Positions 18,401-27,617 of a stretch of DNA of 64,000 nucleotides are shown here, in pieces. Both the position numbers and the translations under genes were made by a program. This DNA is from CAYRFE01 sp964423645 [NCBI: uncultured bacterium]. Its GTDB lineage: Bacteria; Macinerneyibacteriota; Macinerneyibacteria; Macinerneyibacteriales. How positions within the stretch are numbered: position 1 is the first letter of the stretch; every line of letters starts with the position of its first letter. The stretch spans positions 54,145-118,144 of the forward strand of contig CAYRFE010000003.1 in the NCBI GenBank assembly GCA_964423645.1, written 5' to 3'. The notes beneath the pieces are model-generated. The model ran no database searches. It was not told the DNA's origin and worked only from the letters and a program-made list of their open reading frames with translations.

Positions 18401-19057
18401 ATGGATTTACGTATACAAGACATAGTGACACTTCTGAATGTACCTGAAAAAAAGGTAAAAAAATGGATAAAGGATAATACTATTCCTTTCCATATCATCA
18501 ATCATGAATATCGATTCAATATCACAAAACTGGAAGAATGGGTGCTCGAAAACCGGTTACCGGTTACTCAGCAATTTCTTGAACTCGTTTCAACAGGGAT
18601 TCCGTTAAAATTATCCCAACTCATCACACAAGGCGGTATTTTGTATGATGTTCCCGGCGTAACAATGAAGGATGCACTTACATCTTGTGTCGCTCTCATG
18701 AATCAACCCGACACTATGCCGAAAGACGTGCTTTTGTCGTCATTACTTGAACGAGAAGAATTACTTCCGACAGCGGTTGGCGCAGGCATTGCGATCCCCC
18801 ATCCGAGGAATCCTCTTATTACCGATATTGCCCATGAGCAGGTCACACTTGCATACCTCAACCAGCCGTTGGAATGTCCGACACCGGATAATGTTCCGAT
18901 ACATGTTCTCTTCATCGTATTAAGCGCAAATCACCGTCGTCACCTGGAAATACTTTCTCGATTGGCTTTTTTTTGCCAAGACCATACATTTTTACAAATG
19001 CTTCTCGGACATTTGCACGATGAAGCCATTCTTGCGCTTATCAAAGAACACGAATAA
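18401..19057 (+). CDS. HTH (MerR/excisionase-like) plus PTS EIIA-type regulator
   Basis: 218 residues. The N-terminal 50 residues form a winged-helix excisionase-like DNA-binding unit ('IQDIVTLLNVPEKKVKKWI'). Residues about 65-215 are a fructose/nitrogen-type PTS EIIA domain with the phosphorylatable His134 in 'GAGIAIPHPR'. HTH-EIIA fusions occur in chlamydiae and other lineages and are thought to be phosphorelay-controlled regulators rather than sugar carriers. No EIIB or EIIC lies nearby. As first gene of the complex-I-like operon it is a likely regulator of it. ATG at 18401 is preferred over GTG at 18395; neither has a clear ribosome site. Confidence 0.82.
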   Translation: MDLRIQDIVTLLNVPEKKVKKWIKDNTIPFHIINHEYRFNITKLEEWVLENRLPVTQQFLELVSTGIPLKLSQLITQGGILYDVPGVTMKDALTSCVALMNQPDTMPKDVLLSSLLEREELLPTAVGAGIAIPHPRNPLITDIAHEQVTLAYLNQPLECPTPDNVPIHVLFIVLSANHRRHLEILSRLAFFCQDHTFLQMLLGHLHDEAILALIKEHE

Positions 19058-19059
19058 AT

Positions 19060-19224
19060 ATGAATGCTCTCTCAGATGTATTATTTTTTTTATTACCCGT
19101 TTACGCAATATATACTTTTAGAGATACAATCAACCATTCGTTTTTGATATTCACGAGAAGTTGGCCTCAGAAATCAGATGCACAGCGATTACTTTCGCCT
19201 GATTACCTTCATGAGCAAATGTAA
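19060..19224 (+). CDS. Small membrane protein of 54 aa, unannotated-size ORF
   Basis: It starts 2 bases after the EIIA stop and ends 9 bases before hyfB, so it exactly fills the spacer. N-terminal hydrophobic segment 'DVLFFLLPVYAIYTF' (about residues 6-20), a second weaker one near 27-33, then a charged tail 'RSWPQKSDAQRLLS'. The tight fit between two co-directional genes argues that it is translated. Function is unknown; position suggests a small accessory subunit or assembly factor of the membrane complex. No Shine-Dalgarno site of its own, so translation would be coupled to the upstream gene. Confidence 0.55.
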   Translation: MNALSDVLFFLLPVYAIYTFRDTINHSFLIFTRSWPQKSDAQRLLSPDYLHEQM

Positions 19225-19233
19225 AGGATCTCT

Positions 19234-21183
19234 ATGACAGCAATATGTATCGGTTTAATCCTTATCTTCACAGGTGGATTGGGAACATTGTTTTTTCGTG
19301 AACGTTATAAGCATATACCGTTTTTACTACTGTCCGGTGCAGGTAATTTTATCATCATTGTTCGCGCACTCAATATCCTTCTCAATCATGAAACACTTTC
19401 CGTATCTCTTACTCTAATGTATCCTTTTAATGATGTTCATTTCATCATCGGAGGAATGAGTGCGTTCTTTCTGATACTCATCTCACTTATGACATTTTTA
19501 GGTTCGGTATACGGCGGCGGTTATCTTCGCCATTACTTCGGTTTAAAAAAGCCGATAAGTACGCATTATATATTTCTCGCGCTACTGAATATATCAATGC
19601 TCGGAGTGGTCATGACAAGCCACTCTCTTATGTTTTTGGTTGTTTGGGAAATAATGTCGTTATCTTCATTTTTCCTCGTTATGTTCGATGCAGAAAAACC
19701 GGGTGTTTTCAATGCCGGTATGCAATATTTGATTCTTATGCATATAGGTGTTGTTTTTCTTATTGTCGCATTCATAATTGCATCGTCTGCTACGGGATCG
19801 ATGAATTTCGATGACATACAACGATACTACACCACACACAACTTTCCGTTCTCGTTGTTCTTACTTTTTTTAGCAGGTTTTGGCATGAAAGCGGGTATTG
19901 TACCGCTTCATATTTGGCTTCCTGAAGCACATTCGGCTGCCCCTACCCATGTTTCCGCTATAATGTCGGGAGTAATGATAAAAACCGGTATTTTCGGTAT
20001 TATTCGGCTTGTATCACTTTTTATTGCACATCCCACCGATGGAATGGCATACACGCTTATAGGTCTTGGCTTAGTATCGGCACTTTTCGGCATCCTATCT
20101 TCCACTGCAGAGAAAGACATGAAACGAATCCTTGCATTTTCAACTATTGAAAATGCAGGAATAATTGTAGCGGGGATCGGCATTGCCTTGCTCGGATTTA
20201 CGACGAACAATCTTTACATTATGCTGTTTGCGTTTGCAGGAACGATGCTACACATTGTCAACCATGCAGTTTTCAAGGGCTTGTTGTTTTATGGAACAGG
20301 CGCTGTATTCGTTTCAACACACGAACGAAATATTGAGAAACTCGGCGGTTTGATAAAACGAATGCCTCAAACAGGTGTGGTTTTTTTTATCGGTATCCTT
20401 GCATTATGTGCATTACCGCCATTGAACGGTTTTGTAAGCGAATTCCTTTTGTATATGGGACTGCTTTATGGTATTCAAAGCGGCAGTCTTTCACTTTCAA
20501 TAATCTCAGGAGTTGCGCTGACGCTCCTCGCATTTACCGGTGCCATAGCATTAATAGCATTTACACGTGTATTCGGCATTGCTTTTTTGGGTTCTGCGAG
20601 ATCTGATGCACCGGAACATGCGGTTGACCCCCATATACTCATGCGGATCCCTATGTATTGCACGGTTGTGTTGATTATTTTTTTAGCATGGACACCGCAC
20701 ATTCTGTTTTCTTTTTTGGTAGACGCATCGCTTTTCAATGAAGTTTTTTTAACCTTAGAATCGCTCTTCATGCCATTCATTCTTTTTATAGGTATATGCG
20801 TATTCTTTTTTGTAATATACTGGTTATTGATACGACGTCATCCCGGGAAAAAATATAAGGTCTGGGATTGCGGGTATCAAAAAACCTCTTCCCGACTTCA
20901 GTATACCGGTTATGCGTATAATTCATTTTTTTCATCACTTTTTCGAAGTGTCTACCGTACAAAAGAAGCCCATACACCAATCACTACTCTTTTTCCCGAA
21001 CAAACATCTCTTTCAACCGAGCGTAGTGACATTGTCAACGAAATATACGAGCGGGGTGTTATGCGATATATACGAATGATATTACAAAAATCAGCATGTC
21101 TCCAAACCGGTCATCTTCAACATTATATCTTATATGGATTGATTTTTTTACTGATCAGTATTATTTGGGCATTGGGGGCGTAG
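19234..21183 (+). CDS. hyfB: HyfB-like antiporter-type membrane subunit
   Basis: 649 residues, about 14-16 helices; NuoL/MrpA-like proton- or sodium-translocating subunit of a group-4 hydrogenase-like complex. Hallmarks are the Lys/His-bearing broken-helix motif 'GMKAGIVPLHIWLPEAHSAAPTHVSA' and Glu within 'LMFLVVWEIMSLSS'. The C-terminal 'KVWDCGYQKTSSRLQYTGYAY' block is specific to HyfB/HycC over NuoL. AAAGGA precedes the ATG. First large subunit of the complex, followed after 2 bases by hyfC. Confidence 0.92.
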   Translation: MTAICIGLILIFTGGLGTLFFRERYKHIPFLLLSGAGNFIIIVRALNILLNHETLSVSLTLMYPFNDVHFIIGGMSAFFLILISLMTFLGSVYGGGYLRHYFGLKKPISTHYIFLALLNISMLGVVMTSHSLMFLVVWEIMSLSSFFLVMFDAEKPGVFNAGMQYLILMHIGVVFLIVAFIIASSATGSMNFDDIQRYYTTHNFPFSLFLLFLAGFGMKAGIVPLHIWLPEAHSAAPTHVSAIMSGVMIKTGIFGIIRLVSLFIAHPTDGMAYTLIGLGLVSALFGILSSTAEKDMKRILAFSTIENAGIIVAGIGIALLGFTTNNLYIMLFAFAGTMLHIVNHAVFKGLLFYGTGAVFVSTHERNIEKLGGLIKRMPQTGVVFFIGILALCALPPLNGFVSEFLLYMGLLYGIQSGSLSLSIISGVALTLLAFTGAIALIAFTRVFGIAFLGSARSDAPEHAVDPHILMRIPMYCTVVLIIFLAWTPHILFSFLVDASLFNEVFLTLESLFMPFILFIGICVFFFVIYWLLIRRHPGKKYKVWDCGYQKTSSRLQYTGYAYNSFFSSLFRSVYRTKEAHTPITTLFPEQTSLSTERSDIVNEIYERGVMRYIRMILQKSACLQTGHLQHYILYGLIFLLISIIWALGA

Positions 21184-21185
21184 TT

Positions 21186-22124
21186 ATGGATTTAAATTTG
21201 TTGTTACGGGGTTTTTTTCATATTCTTGTTGTTTTAATTTTTCCGCCATTTTTTTTAGGAATTATCAGCAGGACAAAAGCATTGTGGGCAGGACGAAAAA
21301 GTGTTCCTCTTTTACAAGTATATTTTGACCTTTATAAGCTTTTACGAAAAGGCGAAGTGATTGGCACTACAACTTCATGGGTATTTCGTATCGCGCCGAT
21401 CTTTATACTTGCATCGACAATTATGGCGGGACTTATAATACCGGTCGGATGGGAAACAGCACCATTAAACTTCAGCGGTGATTTTATTTTCTTTATTTAT
21501 ATGCTTGCTCTCGGAAAAGTTTTTTCGGTGGTAAGTGCACTTGATACCGGAAGTAGTTTTGAGGCCATGGGTGCCTCACGTGAAATATCCTTTTCGGGAC
21601 TTGCAGAGCCTGCATTTTTTATTCTTTTAACTGCACTTTCGCTTTTTACACGAACTACAAATTTTAGCGCATTATTCTCATTCACATATGCATTCGAACG
21701 AGTATCTGTGCTTTTTGTTGTAATAAGCAGTATAGTTCTTTTATTAATGATCATCATTGAAGGGTGTCGAGTTCCGGTAGACGACCCGCGAACACATTTG
21801 GAATTAACCATGATTCATGAGGTCATGATTCTCGACAATTCAGGTCCTAACCTTGCATTTATAATGTACGCATCTGCGATTAAAATGGTGTTATTCGGTG
21901 TTATTCTCGCTAATATTATGATTCCCGGAGAAACATCCGATTTTATAACTTTTGTACTAATTATAGGCATATTACTCCTTATCGCTGTGATTATTGGTAC
22001 GATTGAATCAGTAATGGCTCGTTTTCGTTTTATTCATATACCTGAGTTCATATTCTTCTTATCATCACTCGGGTTGATCGTCTTCTCTATTGTCATTCTA
22101 AAAGTGTACGGAGGCCTTCAATGA
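21186..22124 (+). CDS. hyfC: HyfC-like (NuoH-type) membrane subunit
   Basis: 312 residues, about eight helices; the anchor that links the peripheral arm to the antiporter subunits. 'ALDTGSSFEAMGASREISFSGL' and 'EGCRVPVDDPRTHLELTMIHE' are the NuoH/HycD loop motifs that face the N2-like cluster and the quinone-cavity region. The frame is open for 30 codons into hyfB, but the ATG 2 bases after the hyfB stop begins the normal family N-terminus. It overlaps hyfE by 4 bases. Confidence 0.93.
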   Translation: MDLNLLLRGFFHILVVLIFPPFFLGIISRTKALWAGRKSVPLLQVYFDLYKLLRKGEVIGTTTSWVFRIAPIFILASTIMAGLIIPVGWETAPLNFSGDFIFFIYMLALGKVFSVVSALDTGSSFEAMGASREISFSGLAEPAFFILLTALSLFTRTTNFSALFSFTYAFERVSVLFVVISSIVLLLMIIIEGCRVPVDDPRTHLELTMIHEVMILDNSGPNLAFIMYASAIKMVLFGVILANIMIPGETSDFITFVLIIGILLLIAVIIGTIESVMARFRFIHIPEFIFFLSSLGLIVFSIVILKVYGGLQ

Positions 22125-22756
22125 TCCATTTTTATATTGTTCTTATAGGACTTACGATGGTATTTGTCAGTGTCTCGGGACGTCTTGAAACGTATGTTCG
22201 ATATCTTATGCTACAAGGTTTCTTACTGTTCTTGATTGTCATGACATTGTCAGAACACGGATCGTTGTTTCATACTGTTTTTTTGGCAGTTGAAACTCTC
22301 GGCATGAAAATGTTGATAATTCCCCTTTTTTTGCGTAAAATCATTCGACGGCATACGATATTACGCGAAATCGAACCCACTATCCCACATTTTTTTTCAG
22401 TCGTACTATCAACGCTCATACTACTTGGGGGATTTGCATTATCCTTCGCATCGCGTGATATCTCATTGTCGATCAAACCTTTGTTTTTCGGCATATCACT
22501 GTCAGTAATAATGTCCAGTCTGGTATTAATTATCACACGAAAAAAAATGATCACTCATATCACTGCATTTATGATGCTCGAAAACGGGATATTCTTATTC
22601 TCACTGTCAATTGCGCATAAAGCCCCGTTAATTGTTGATCTCGGTTTACTTCTTGACCTCTTTATGGCAGTGTTTCTCTTGGGGCTATTCGCAAGTAAAA
22701 TGTATTCATCTTTTGAAAAAACACATGTTGACGAACTTACCAAACTGAAGGATTAG
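22121..22756 (+). CDS. hyfE: HyfE-like membrane subunit
   Basis: 211 residues with six to seven helices. HyfE family: an N-terminal half without close complex-I relative and a C-terminal half similar to NuoK ('FMMLENGIFLFSLSIAHKAPL', carrying a conserved Glu). It completes the proton path between hyfC and hyfF. The start is coupled to hyfC by ATGA, and hyfF follows after 2 bases. Confidence 0.88.
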   Translation: MIHFYIVLIGLTMVFVSVSGRLETYVRYLMLQGFLLFLIVMTLSEHGSLFHTVFLAVETLGMKMLIIPLFLRKIIRRHTILREIEPTIPHFFSVVLSTLILLGGFALSFASRDISLSIKPLFFGISLSVIMSSLVLIITRKKMITHITAFMMLENGIFLFSLSIAHKAPLIVDLGLLLDLFMAVFLLGLFASKMYSSFEKTHVDELTKLKD

Positions 22757-22758
22757 CC

Positions 22759-24159
22759 ATGATAGCATTATTATTTTTCTCACCCATCTTATTAATTTCA
22801 TTAGTGTTGCTGTTCCGTTCAAAAACCTTGAACATAATTGCACTGATAACCTATGCACTCATCTTTTTAGGTACATCCTTACGTCTTACCGTTATACCTG
22901 AAGTTTTTTCGTCATATTTCAGATCAGATGCGCTCAATTCGATCTTTCTTCTTGTAACAGCAATTGTGCTGATCTGCGTTTCAATATATTCAATTGATTT
23001 TTTGAAAACATCCGATATTTCCGAACGATGGCATAAACTCTATGTGATCTTGATCATTATTTTTACTGCATCAATGGCTGCAGTTTTGCTATCGACGCAT
23101 CTTGCACTTATGTGGGTTTTCATGGAAGCTACTACACTTTCAAGCGCACTTTTTATTTACATGGAAAACACCGAGCACTCACTGGAAGCAACATGGAAAT
23201 ATATATTTTTATGTTCGATCGGCATAGCGATCGCTTTTATCGGTATAATCATGTTATCAATAGCCGGATCAGGCACTATGTCGTTGTTCATAGATGATCT
23301 CTACGCTTCCGCTCACACTTTATCGCCTTTTTGGTTAAAGCTGGCGTTTCCGATAATCGCTATCGGATACGGTACAAAAGCAGGTTTTGCACCGATGCAT
23401 ACATGGCTTCCCGATGCATACTCTGAAGCTCCTTCGCCGATATCAGCACTCATGTCAGGGACCTTTGTAAATGTGGCAATAATCGCGATCCTTCGAGTTT
23501 TTCATATAATGGATTTGGCAGGCCTTCGCGCATATGCAGTCGTTTTTATGTATTCTATGGGTTTCATGTCCCTGTTGATCGCTGCAGCCTATATTATTAA
23601 AACCACGAATTATAAGCGAATGCTGGCGTATTCTTCCATTGAACATATCGGCATTATCATTATCGCAGTGGCAGCTGGCGGAGTAGGACGATTTGCCGCA
23701 CTCCTTCATATGGTCGCACATTCGTTAGCGAAAACATCTCTTTTCCTCACTGCAGGGATAACCTATCATCGATTTCGTACAAAAACAATTGACGGCATAA
23801 GGGGAATGCTTTCTTCTGATCCCGGGTGTGCGTGGCTTTGGTTCGGAGGATTTGTTCTTATTACCGGATTGCCCCCATTTTCGCTTTTTATAAGTGAATA
23901 TCTGACCGTGCATGCATTACTCGATAACAAGACCTACCTCTTGCTCGTTGTGTTTGTATTACTCTTGACCGTTGTTCTTTTCGGATTCGCACGCCAAGTA
24001 TTTACCATGACATCGGGAGCCCCTGTGCCGTTAAAAAACACGACGGGATTGATACGTTATTTGCCACCGGCTTTTATGCTGCTCCTTGCGGCTCTTCTCG
24101 GTATGTATATCCCCGAATGGTTTAAATCGTTGCTGAATACTGCGACAGAATTGCTGTAG
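22759..24159 (+). CDS. hyfF: HyfF-like antiporter-type membrane subunit
   Basis: 466 residues, about 14 helices; NuoM/NuoN-like second antiporter subunit. 'LALMWVFMEATTLSSALF' carries the essential Glu, and 'GYGTKAGFAPMHTWLPDAYSEAPSP' carries the broken-helix Lys. Compared with E. coli hyf there is no hyfD, so the complex has two antiporter-type subunits, B and F. Confidence 0.92.
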   Translation: MIALLFFSPILLISLVLLFRSKTLNIIALITYALIFLGTSLRLTVIPEVFSSYFRSDALNSIFLLVTAIVLICVSIYSIDFLKTSDISERWHKLYVILIIIFTASMAAVLLSTHLALMWVFMEATTLSSALFIYMENTEHSLEATWKYIFLCSIGIAIAFIGIIMLSIAGSGTMSLFIDDLYASAHTLSPFWLKLAFPIIAIGYGTKAGFAPMHTWLPDAYSEAPSPISALMSGTFVNVAIIAILRVFHIMDLAGLRAYAVVFMYSMGFMSLLIAAAYIIKTTNYKRMLAYSSIEHIGIIIIAVAAGGVGRFAALLHMVAHSLAKTSLFLTAGITYHRFRTKTIDGIRGMLSSDPGCAWLWFGGFVLITGLPPFSLFISEYLTVHALLDNKTYLLLVVFVLLLTVVLFGFARQVFTMTSGAPVPLKNTTGLIRYLPPAFMLLLAALLGMYIPEWFKSLLNTATELL

Positions 24160-24171
24160 GTGATGACGTAT

Positions 24172-25650
24172 ATGCAAAAAATACGAAATTCTCAAATTAT
24201 CGAACTCAAAAACATTCATATTACTGATTTAAGACACACACTGCCCGCAATTATTAATTCAGCTGAAAACGGTGCACGACCAATACTTCTGTTTACCGAT
24301 ACTATGAACGATCCGAAAATCCTGTATTGTGTCATGGCGCATGACACAGAATCTTCATTGAGTGTTTTTACCATGAATTGTGAAGGAATCCGAGAATATC
24401 CGTCGATTACACCATTTGTTCCTTCTTTCCATTTGTTTGAACGTGAGCTTTGGGAAGAAACGGGGATCATTCCCCATGGACATCCTTGGCTTAAGCCGGT
24501 TCGCTTTTCCTCATATCGCCATGACCACACGGTGAAAGTTATTGATTATCCCTTTTATCAAGTTGGCGGCGAAGAAATTCATGAAGTTGGCGTTGGCCCG
24601 ATTCATGCCGGAGTTATAGAACCGGGACACTTCAGATTTCAATGCAAGGGTGAAGACATATTACATCTTGAAATACAACTGGGATATCAGCATCGTGGCA
24701 TTGAGCGTATGTTTGAAAATAATACAAAACTGACGATCCCTATTGCCGAATCAATTGCCGGCGACAGTGTCATGGCGCACACATGGGCTCATGCACAATG
24801 CATGGAATCACTGATGGGAATTGCCATTCCTAAACGTGCAGATTATATCCGCGGTATTGCACTCGAGCTTGAACGCGCAGCGATACATATCGGCGATTTA
24901 AGCGCGATTTCAAATGATATCGCTTACCATATGGGAACTAATGTTTACGCGACAAATCGCACATTACTCATAAACAGTTCCTTATCACTCTGCGGAAGCC
25001 GTTTTTCACGCGGACTCATGACGATCGGTGGTGTTCACTTTGATTATACACATGAAAAGATACTCATGTTAACAAAAATTTTAGATCAGGTTGAGCATGA
25101 CGTCAGTCTCATGGCTGAAACAATGTGGGCAGTGCCAAGCGTGTTGTCACGTCTTGAAAAAACCGGCATCATAACCCATGAAACTGCACAGTCGATCGGT
25201 ATGGTAGGGCCGGCAGGACGCGCATCAGGATTAGCACGCGATATTCGAACAGATCATTCGTTTGGACCATATAAATATGCTCCCATACATTCATTACATT
25301 TGGAGTCCGGCGATGTATATGCCCGCACCTACATTCGCTATCTTGAGATGAAAGAGTCTTTCCGTTGGATTCGTAATACCATAGATCAACTTCCGATGAC
25401 TGATATCACAATACCTGCGAAACCGCTCATTCCGAACGCACTATCGATCAGTATGACCGAAGGGTGGCGAGGAGAAACAGTTCATGCGGCACGAACTGAT
25501 AGCAATGGAATAATTCAACGTTACAAAATCAAAGATCCGTCATTTCACAACTGGTTTGCACTCGCACTCGCCGTTCGTAACAACGGAATATCGGATTTTC
25601 CGCTGTGTAATAAAAGCTTTAACCTTTCCTACTGCGGTCACGATCTGTAA
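24172..25650 (+). CDS. hyfG: HyfG/HycE-like NuoC-NuoD fusion lacking NiFe-binding cysteines (Ehr-like large subunit)
   Basis: About 492 residues: a NuoC-like N-terminal domain (to about 125) joined to a NuoD/hydrogenase-large-subunit domain. In true group-4 hydrogenases the first ligand motif is RxCGxC; here the aligned stretch reads 'ESIAGDSVMAH', with Ala and Ser (196 and 199) in place of the two Cys. At the C-terminus the DPCxxC motif is absent: 'CNKSFNLSYCGHDL' has two Cys nine residues apart. The protein therefore cannot hold a normal NiFe centre and is not a hydrogenase by sequence. This matches the energy-converting hydrogenase-related (Ehr) class. Start at ATG 24172 chosen for its spacing to AGGTGA; GTG 24160 and ATG 24163 are alternatives. 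Confidence 0.85.
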   Translation: MQKIRNSQIIELKNIHITDLRHTLPAIINSAENGARPILLFTDTMNDPKILYCVMAHDTESSLSVFTMNCEGIREYPSITPFVPSFHLFERELWEETGIIPHGHPWLKPVRFSSYRHDHTVKVIDYPFYQVGGEEIHEVGVGPIHAGVIEPGHFRFQCKGEDILHLEIQLGYQHRGIERMFENNTKLTIPIAESIAGDSVMAHTWAHAQCMESLMGIAIPKRADYIRGIALELERAAIHIGDLSAISNDIAYHMGTNVYATNRTLLINSSLSLCGSRFSRGLMTIGGVHFDYTHEKILMLTKILDQVEHDVSLMAETMWAVPSVLSRLEKTGIITHETAQSIGMVGPAGRASGLARDIRTDHSFGPYKYAPIHSLHLESGDVYARTYIRYLEMKESFRWIRNTIDQLPMTDITIPAKPLIPNALSISMTEGWRGETVHAARTDSNGIIQRYKIKDPSFHNWFALALAVRNNGISDFPLCNKSFNLSYCGHDL

Positions 25651-25661
25651 AGGAGATGAGC

Positions 25662-26423
25662 ATGCTCGATATATTGAAAGTCAGTTTGAATCAGGGGCAT
25701 CAATTTGTCCCCGATGACAGAACAGCAACATTAAAACCGCCTTTCAGGGGTTTCCCGATACTACGATCCGATAAGTGTACACAGTGTGCCGTGTGTGTGT
25801 CATTATGCCCGAGTAAAGCGATCACCCTTGAACCATCATTATCAATCGACTTAGGGAAATGCATTCAATGCGGCGAATGTGAGCGTGAATGTTCTGTTCA
25901 TGCAATACAATTTACACAATCACATCATTTAGGCGCTGATTCTCGGGAAAAGTTATTTGTAACCGCGGAATTAAACTACGAAAATTATAAAAAAAGAGCA
26001 TTTACGGCAAGAAAAAATATTCATGCACTGTTTGGGCGTTCATTGAAACTTCGCTCAGTGTCTGCGGCAGGTTGTAATGCATGTGAGATGGAATTAAATG
26101 CTGCTGATAACGTGAATTTTGACATGGAACGCTTTGGCATTGAAATCGTCGCCTCGCCACGCCACGCCGACGGGATTGTCATTACAGGCCCTATCAGCGA
26201 TAATATGGCATGTGCACTTGAAGATGCGTTCCACTGTACTCCGGATCCGAAAATCGTTATCGCGATGGGAAGCTGTGCGATAAGCGGCGGGATTTTTCAC
26301 GATTCTCCGGCAATCAACAGAATTTTTTATCAAAAACACCCCGTTGATATTTACATACCGGGATGCCCGACACACCCTTTGACATTTATCAATGCCGTAT
26401 TAGATTTTCTAAATGTCAAATAA
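25662..26423 (+). CDS. Fused ferredoxin (NuoI-like) and NuoB/HyfI-like small subunit
   Basis: About 253 residues. The N-terminal part has two [4Fe-4S] motifs, 'CTQCAVCVSLCP' and 'CIQCGECERECS', as in HyfH/NuoI. The C-terminal part is NuoB/HyfI-like with all four cysteines for the N2-like cluster: 'AAGCNACE', 'GSCAISGG' and 'PGCPTHP'. The electron wire is intact even though the neighbouring large subunit has no NiFe site. HyfH and HyfI are normally separate proteins. An AAAGGAG site touches the upstream ATG at 25656, so the ATG at 25662 with 6-base spacing is preferred. It ends the membrane-complex genes; arsM follows after 22 bases. Confidence 0.88.
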   Translation: MLDILKVSLNQGHQFVPDDRTATLKPPFRGFPILRSDKCTQCAVCVSLCPSKAITLEPSLSIDLGKCIQCGECERECSVHAIQFTQSHHLGADSREKLFVTAELNYENYKKRAFTARKNIHALFGRSLKLRSVSAAGCNACEMELNAADNVNFDMERFGIEIVASPRHADGIVITGPISDNMACALEDAFHCTPDPKIVIAMGSCAISGGIFHDSPAINRIFYQKHPVDIYIPGCPTHPLTFINAVLDFLNVK

Positions 26424-26445
26424 CAAATTGAAAGAGGATGATCGT

Positions 26446-27201
26446 ATGGAAAATAAACACATAAAGGCAGTGGTCAAGGCTCACTATACAAAATTTGCAA
26501 AGACCAAGTCGTCATGTTGCGGGTCAGGTTCATCGTGCTGTAGTTCATCCATGACTCAAGAAGAAATTGCACACAGTATTGGATATTCTGATGAAGAGAT
26601 CGATCAGGCACCGGACGCGAATCTTGGACTCGGTTGCGGAAATCCGCTTGCATTTTCCAATATCCGTGAAGGAAGCGTAGTCCTGGATTTAGGCAGCGGT
26701 GCAGGATTTGACGCCTTTTTGGCCGCACGAAAAGTCGGTAAGACCGGTAAAGTTATCGGAGTTGATATCACGGAGGCAATGATCGAAATTGCACGAGAGA
26801 ATTCAAAAAAATATCCCTCTTTCAATGTTGAGTTTATATTGGGCGATATCGAGAATTTACCTATCGCGGATGAAAGCATCGATATCATTACGAGCAATTG
26901 TGTGATTAATTTGGCTCCGAACAAACAACAAGTTTTTCGCGAAGCATATCGAGTCCTAAAGCGAGGCGGACTGCTGTATCTTTCGGATATTGTGTTATTA
27001 CATGAATTAACCGAGAACCAACGTCATGACGAAAGCTTGATCGCAGGCTGTGTGGGTGGTGCTGTTTTAAAAAACTGCTATATCGACATGCTGCTTCATG
27101 TCGGGTTCAGTGTAAAAATCCTGTCTGAAGACATAGATATCAGCACTCGTCAATACAACGGAATCAACCTTGAAAGTATCAAGATAGAAGCGTGCAAGTG
27201 A
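26446..27201 (+). CDS. arsM: Arsenite methyltransferase
   Basis: 251 residues, SAM-dependent methyltransferase that methylates As(III). N-terminal Cys-rich patch ('SSCCGSGSSCCSSS'), the substrate-binding 'LGLGCGNP', the SAM motif 'VVLDLGSGAGFDAFLA', and the later Cys in 'IAGCVGGAV' are all ArsM hallmarks. The ATG at 26446 has an AGAGG site; an upstream in-frame ATG at 26413 overlaps the previous gene and lacks one. It sits at the end of the complex-I-like operon, without arsR or arsB nearby, so its link to that operon may be only transcriptional. Confidence 0.9.
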   Translation: MENKHIKAVVKAHYTKFAKTKSSCCGSGSSCCSSSMTQEEIAHSIGYSDEEIDQAPDANLGLGCGNPLAFSNIREGSVVLDLGSGAGFDAFLAARKVGKTGKVIGVDITEAMIEIARENSKKYPSFNVEFILGDIENLPIADESIDIITSNCVINLAPNKQQVFREAYRVLKRGGLLYLSDIVLLHELTENQRHDESLIAGCVGGAVLKNCYIDMLLHVGFSVKILSEDIDISTRQYNGINLESIKIEACK

Positions 27202-27264
27202 ATAACTTTTCAAGTAGCAAAAAAAACCGGTATGCTCCGATATTTCACAAGGATGGAATGTAGT

Positions 27265-27498
27265 ATGAAAATTGCAGTTTGTGGTATCGCATGTGAAAAG
27301 TGTCCCAGAATGACACAGGGTCTTTGCCCCAATGGAGACACAGGTTGTATTCCCAGAGAAAACAAGTTTTGTGCGATTGCAACCTGCGCGTATGAGAAGA
27401 ACGTCCGTTTATGTTTTGAATGTAACGATTTCCCGTGCGAAAAAACTAAATCCGGTCCGATCAGCTTCGGATATTGCCAATACATCTCGGGCAAGTAA
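27265..27498 (+). CDS. DUF3795-like cysteine-rich small protein
   Basis: 77 residues with 12 Cys. The pattern 'CGIACEKCPRM', 'GLCPNGDTGCIP', 'FCAIATCAYEK' and 'CFECNDFPCEK' matches DUF3795, a family of unknown function thought to bind zinc or iron-sulfur. ATG at 27265 chosen because AAGGATG lies upstream and the family N-terminus begins there; the longer frame starts at 27232. It follows arsM by 63 bases. Confidence 0.7.
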   Translation: MKIAVCGIACEKCPRMTQGLCPNGDTGCIPRENKFCAIATCAYEKNVRLCFECNDFPCEKTKSGPISFGYCQYISGK

Positions 27499-27617
27499 AT
27501 CTATTCACGCTGTTACCGGGTACTCATTGCTCAATTTTAGCCCTTTTACAAGTCACACTGAGAGATGAATTCAATTATATGAACAAATACACAATAGAGG
27601 AATAGGTCACAATACAA

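Noticed and set aside
24172-26423. Calling the cluster a hydrogenase-4 or formate hydrogenlyase
   Set aside because: The large subunit lacks both cysteine motifs for the NiFe centre, and no hydrogenase maturation or formate dehydrogenase gene is present.
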